A DNA stretch of 64,000 nucleotides from JANXQG01 sp963780045 (GTDB lineage Bacteria > Planctomycetota > Planctomycetia > Pirellulales > Thermoguttaceae), in contig CAVZZZ010000001.1 of assembly GCA_963780045.1 (NCBI GenBank), positions 4,650,001 through 4,714,000 on the forward strand, read 5' to 3'. The notes under the pieces are model-generated. The model saw only the letters and a program-made list of their open reading frames with translations. It had not been told where the DNA came from and made no database searches. The position numbers and the translations under genes were made by a program. Positions 62,620-64,000 of the stretch are shown here, one piece after another. Each line of letters begins with the position of its first letter. Positions within the stretch are counted from its first letter, which is position 1.

Positions 62620-64000
62620 TTACCTATACTCCGTCGGCTTCATCCCCGATATGAACTTCCGCCAGGCATCCATGTGCTCCTTGTTCAGGCCGTTCTCGCG
62701 GACGATCTCGGTCTCCACCTGCCGTTGGCTGTGCGGCACCTTGACTCGGACCTTCAAGCGGCCGTTGGCCTTGTAGTGGAAGACCACGTCCACGGGCGAC
62801 TTGGCGGGCAGGCCCGGTGGAAGGGCGGTCACCGTACAGCGGCCGATCGCCGTGCAATCGTCGGCGGAAGGCGTCTCGCCTTCCACGATCTTCACTAAAA
62901 TCGAGCGCTGGTCCTGCTTGGCGGTCTTGAATCGCCGCACGGCGCTCACCGGCAGCGGCGTGTTACGGGGAATCACGATGCCGTTGCGGCGGCGCTTCGT
63001 CTGCGGGTCGATGCCGACCACGCCCAGGCTGTGCGAGTTGACGTTGCGGATGCTGAAGTTAGTCGGGCGGCCGTCCAGCTTCGCCAGGAGCAGCCCGGCG
63101 TGCAAGGCCGCGCCGTGGGCCACCACTTCGTCCGCCGCGACGGAGGTGTCGGGCGGCTTGCCGCTAAGCTGCTGGAGCATGGCGCGGACCATCGGCATCC
63201 GCGTCGATCCGCCCACCATGAGCACGCGCTCCACTCCGGACCACTCCAGCCCGGCCGCCCGCAATGCCTGCACGCAGGTGAAGCGGGTGCGGTCCAGCAG
63301 GTCTTGCGTCGCCTCTTCGAACAGCTCGCGCGATACCTCCACGCGGTGCGATCGGCCTAGACATTCGGCCAAGATCGGCGCCTTGGCCCGAGAGGAGAGC
63401 GTCCGCTTGGCGTCTTCGCACTCCCGCCAGAGCTTGCCCGCCGCCGCGGCGTCTTGCCGCAGATCGACGCCGTGCTCCCGCTGAAAGGCGTCGGCGGCGA
63501 TATTGACCAGCCGCTGGTCCCAGTCGTATCCGCCCAGGGCCACGTCGCCGTCGGTGGCCAGGGCCAGAAACTCAGTGCCGCGGATTTCCATTACGGTCAC
63601 ATCGAACGTGCCGCCGCCCAAATCGTAGACCAGCACCCGCCGCGGGCGATCGGGGGACTGTCCCAATTTTCGTGTCAGCGAAAATGGGACTGTCCCCTTT
63701 AACGGTGACGTGGCGTCGAGAAAGCCCTGCTGGAAGCCGAAGGCCACCGCCGCGGCGGTCGGCTCGTTGATGATGTCCATCACCTCGCAGCCCGCCATGT
63801 ATCCGGCGTCCTGTGTGGCCTTGCGGCGGATTTCGTCAAAATAAGCGGGCACGGTGACCACAACCTTCTCAAACGGCCCGATCTGCTGCACGGCATCGCC
63901 GCGGAGCTTGTTGAGGATCCATGCCTGCAGGACTTCCGGCGGATATTGCTTGCCGTCCAAGGCGCGGCGGTACGCGCGGTGGCCCATGTCGCGCTTGGCA
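62620..64000 (-). CDS. Hsp70/DnaK-like chaperone, C-terminal part (5' end outside window)
   Basis: The frame is open to base 64000, so the first ~100 residues are missing. Actin-like ATPase motifs are present: VVVTVPAYFDEIRRKATQDA, IINEPTAAAVAFGFQQ, VLVYDLGGGTFDVTV and VLMVGGSTRMPMVRAMLQQL. The substrate-binding domain follows but the usual lid is very short, so this is a DnaK-like paralogue rather than housekeeping DnaK. Between FLDA and RRVLVYDLGG an insert reads SPLKGTVPFSLTRKLGQSPD, encoded by a palindromic repeat. It would sit just before phosphate-2, on the surface. Confidence 0.9.
   Translation of the reverse strand, partial: AKRDMGHRAYRRALDGKQYPPEVLQAWILNKLRGDAVQQIGPFEKVVVTVPAYFDEIRRKATQDAGYMAGCEVMDIINEPTAAAVAFGFQQGFLDATSPLKGTVPFSLTRKLGQSPDRPRRVLVYDLGGGTFDVTVMEIRGTEFLALATDGDVALGGYDWDQRLVNIAADAFQREHGVDLRQDAAAAGKLWRECEDAKRTLSSRAKAPILAECLGRSHRVEVSRELFEEATQDLLDRTRFTCVQALRAAGLEWSGVERVLMVGGSTRMPMVRAMLQQLSGKPPDTSVAADEVVAHGAALHAGLLLAKLDGRPTNFSIRNVNSHSLGVVGIDPQTKRRRNGIVIPRNTPLPVSAVRRFKTAKQDQRSILVKIVEGETPSADDCTAIGRCTVTALPPGLPAKSPVDVVFHYKANGRLKVRVKVPHSQRQVETEIVRENGLNKEHMDAWRKFISGMKPTEYR
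63652..63700. repeat. GGGACTGTCCC palindrome in frame in the Hsp70-like gene
   Basis: GGGGACTGTCCCAATTTTCG (63653-63672) is mirrored by CGAAAATGGGACTGTCCCC (63679-63697) around a 6-base centre. It adds about 16-18 residues in frame. It is the same family and orientation as the copy at 48774-48858. Confidence 0.8.

Overview
The window looks like a chromosome segment of a planctomycete, probably Pirellulales-like. This is inferred from protein content, not from a marker-gene tree. The pointers are high GC, an extracellular protein whose N-terminus carries an H-L-E-D-R-L-M-L motif instead of a normal signal peptide, a Tat-exported Gfo/Idh/MocA oxidoreductase, a secreted PQQ-type propeller, a Ser/Thr kinase fused to many TPRs, GYF-domain and Uma2 proteins, and large secreted proteins of unknown function.

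Layout. 1-5330 (+): 3' end of an aldehyde dehydrogenase, SRP RNA, dnaX-ybaB-recR, then rpoN. 5375-10595 (-): an extracellular IPT/TIG protein and lutABC (lactate oxidation). 10862-15312: a small secreted protein and a 14-TPR kinase. 15313-17062: gene-free and repeat-rich, with a consensus promoter followed by a mobile-looking element of four uniform hairpins. 17063-20092: an ArsR/SRPBCC pair with a visible operator, then btaA-btaB for betaine lipid synthesis. 20175-27391: retropepsin-like protein, FHA protein, the GTPases RsgA and HflX, Gfo/Idh, GNAT and HD hydrolase. 28054-35181 (-): lipoprotein, the protein-quality unit tRNA-Gly/tig/clpP/clpP, PQQ propeller, POT transporter. 35672-42443: a giant protein with secretin-N-like domains but no pore, a ThiF/MoeB-like enzyme, and a GH38-like protein. 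42525-47161 (-): membrane protein, VapBC, KAP NTPase with a GYF/zinc-ribbon partner, HicBA. 47252-56128 (-): large secreted protein, four unknown proteins, B12 radical SAM, GT2 glycosyltransferase. 56441-64000: lipoprotein, SDR, RluA-type synthase, aconitase, Uma2, DUF433 with a truncated DUF5615-like partner, and an Hsp70 cut by the window end.

Two properties cut across the whole window. First, intergenic DNA is full of palindromic elements: arms of tandem heptamers (seven loci), GGGACTGTCCC-type and CGTAGT-CCGGC-type palindromes that also sit in frame inside three genes, and longer inverted repeats. Second, thirteen otherwise intact conserved genes carry sixteen single-base frameshifts, mostly missing a base in a short homopolymer or GC run. 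That is more likely residual assembly error than mass pseudogenisation, so I annotate these loci as genes with a noted frameshift.

Best candidates for new biology are the four-hairpin element at 15740-16048 behind a consensus promoter, the in-frame palindromic insertions, the heptamer elements, and the dnaX slippery site, which reproduces the E. coli gamma/tau arrangement.
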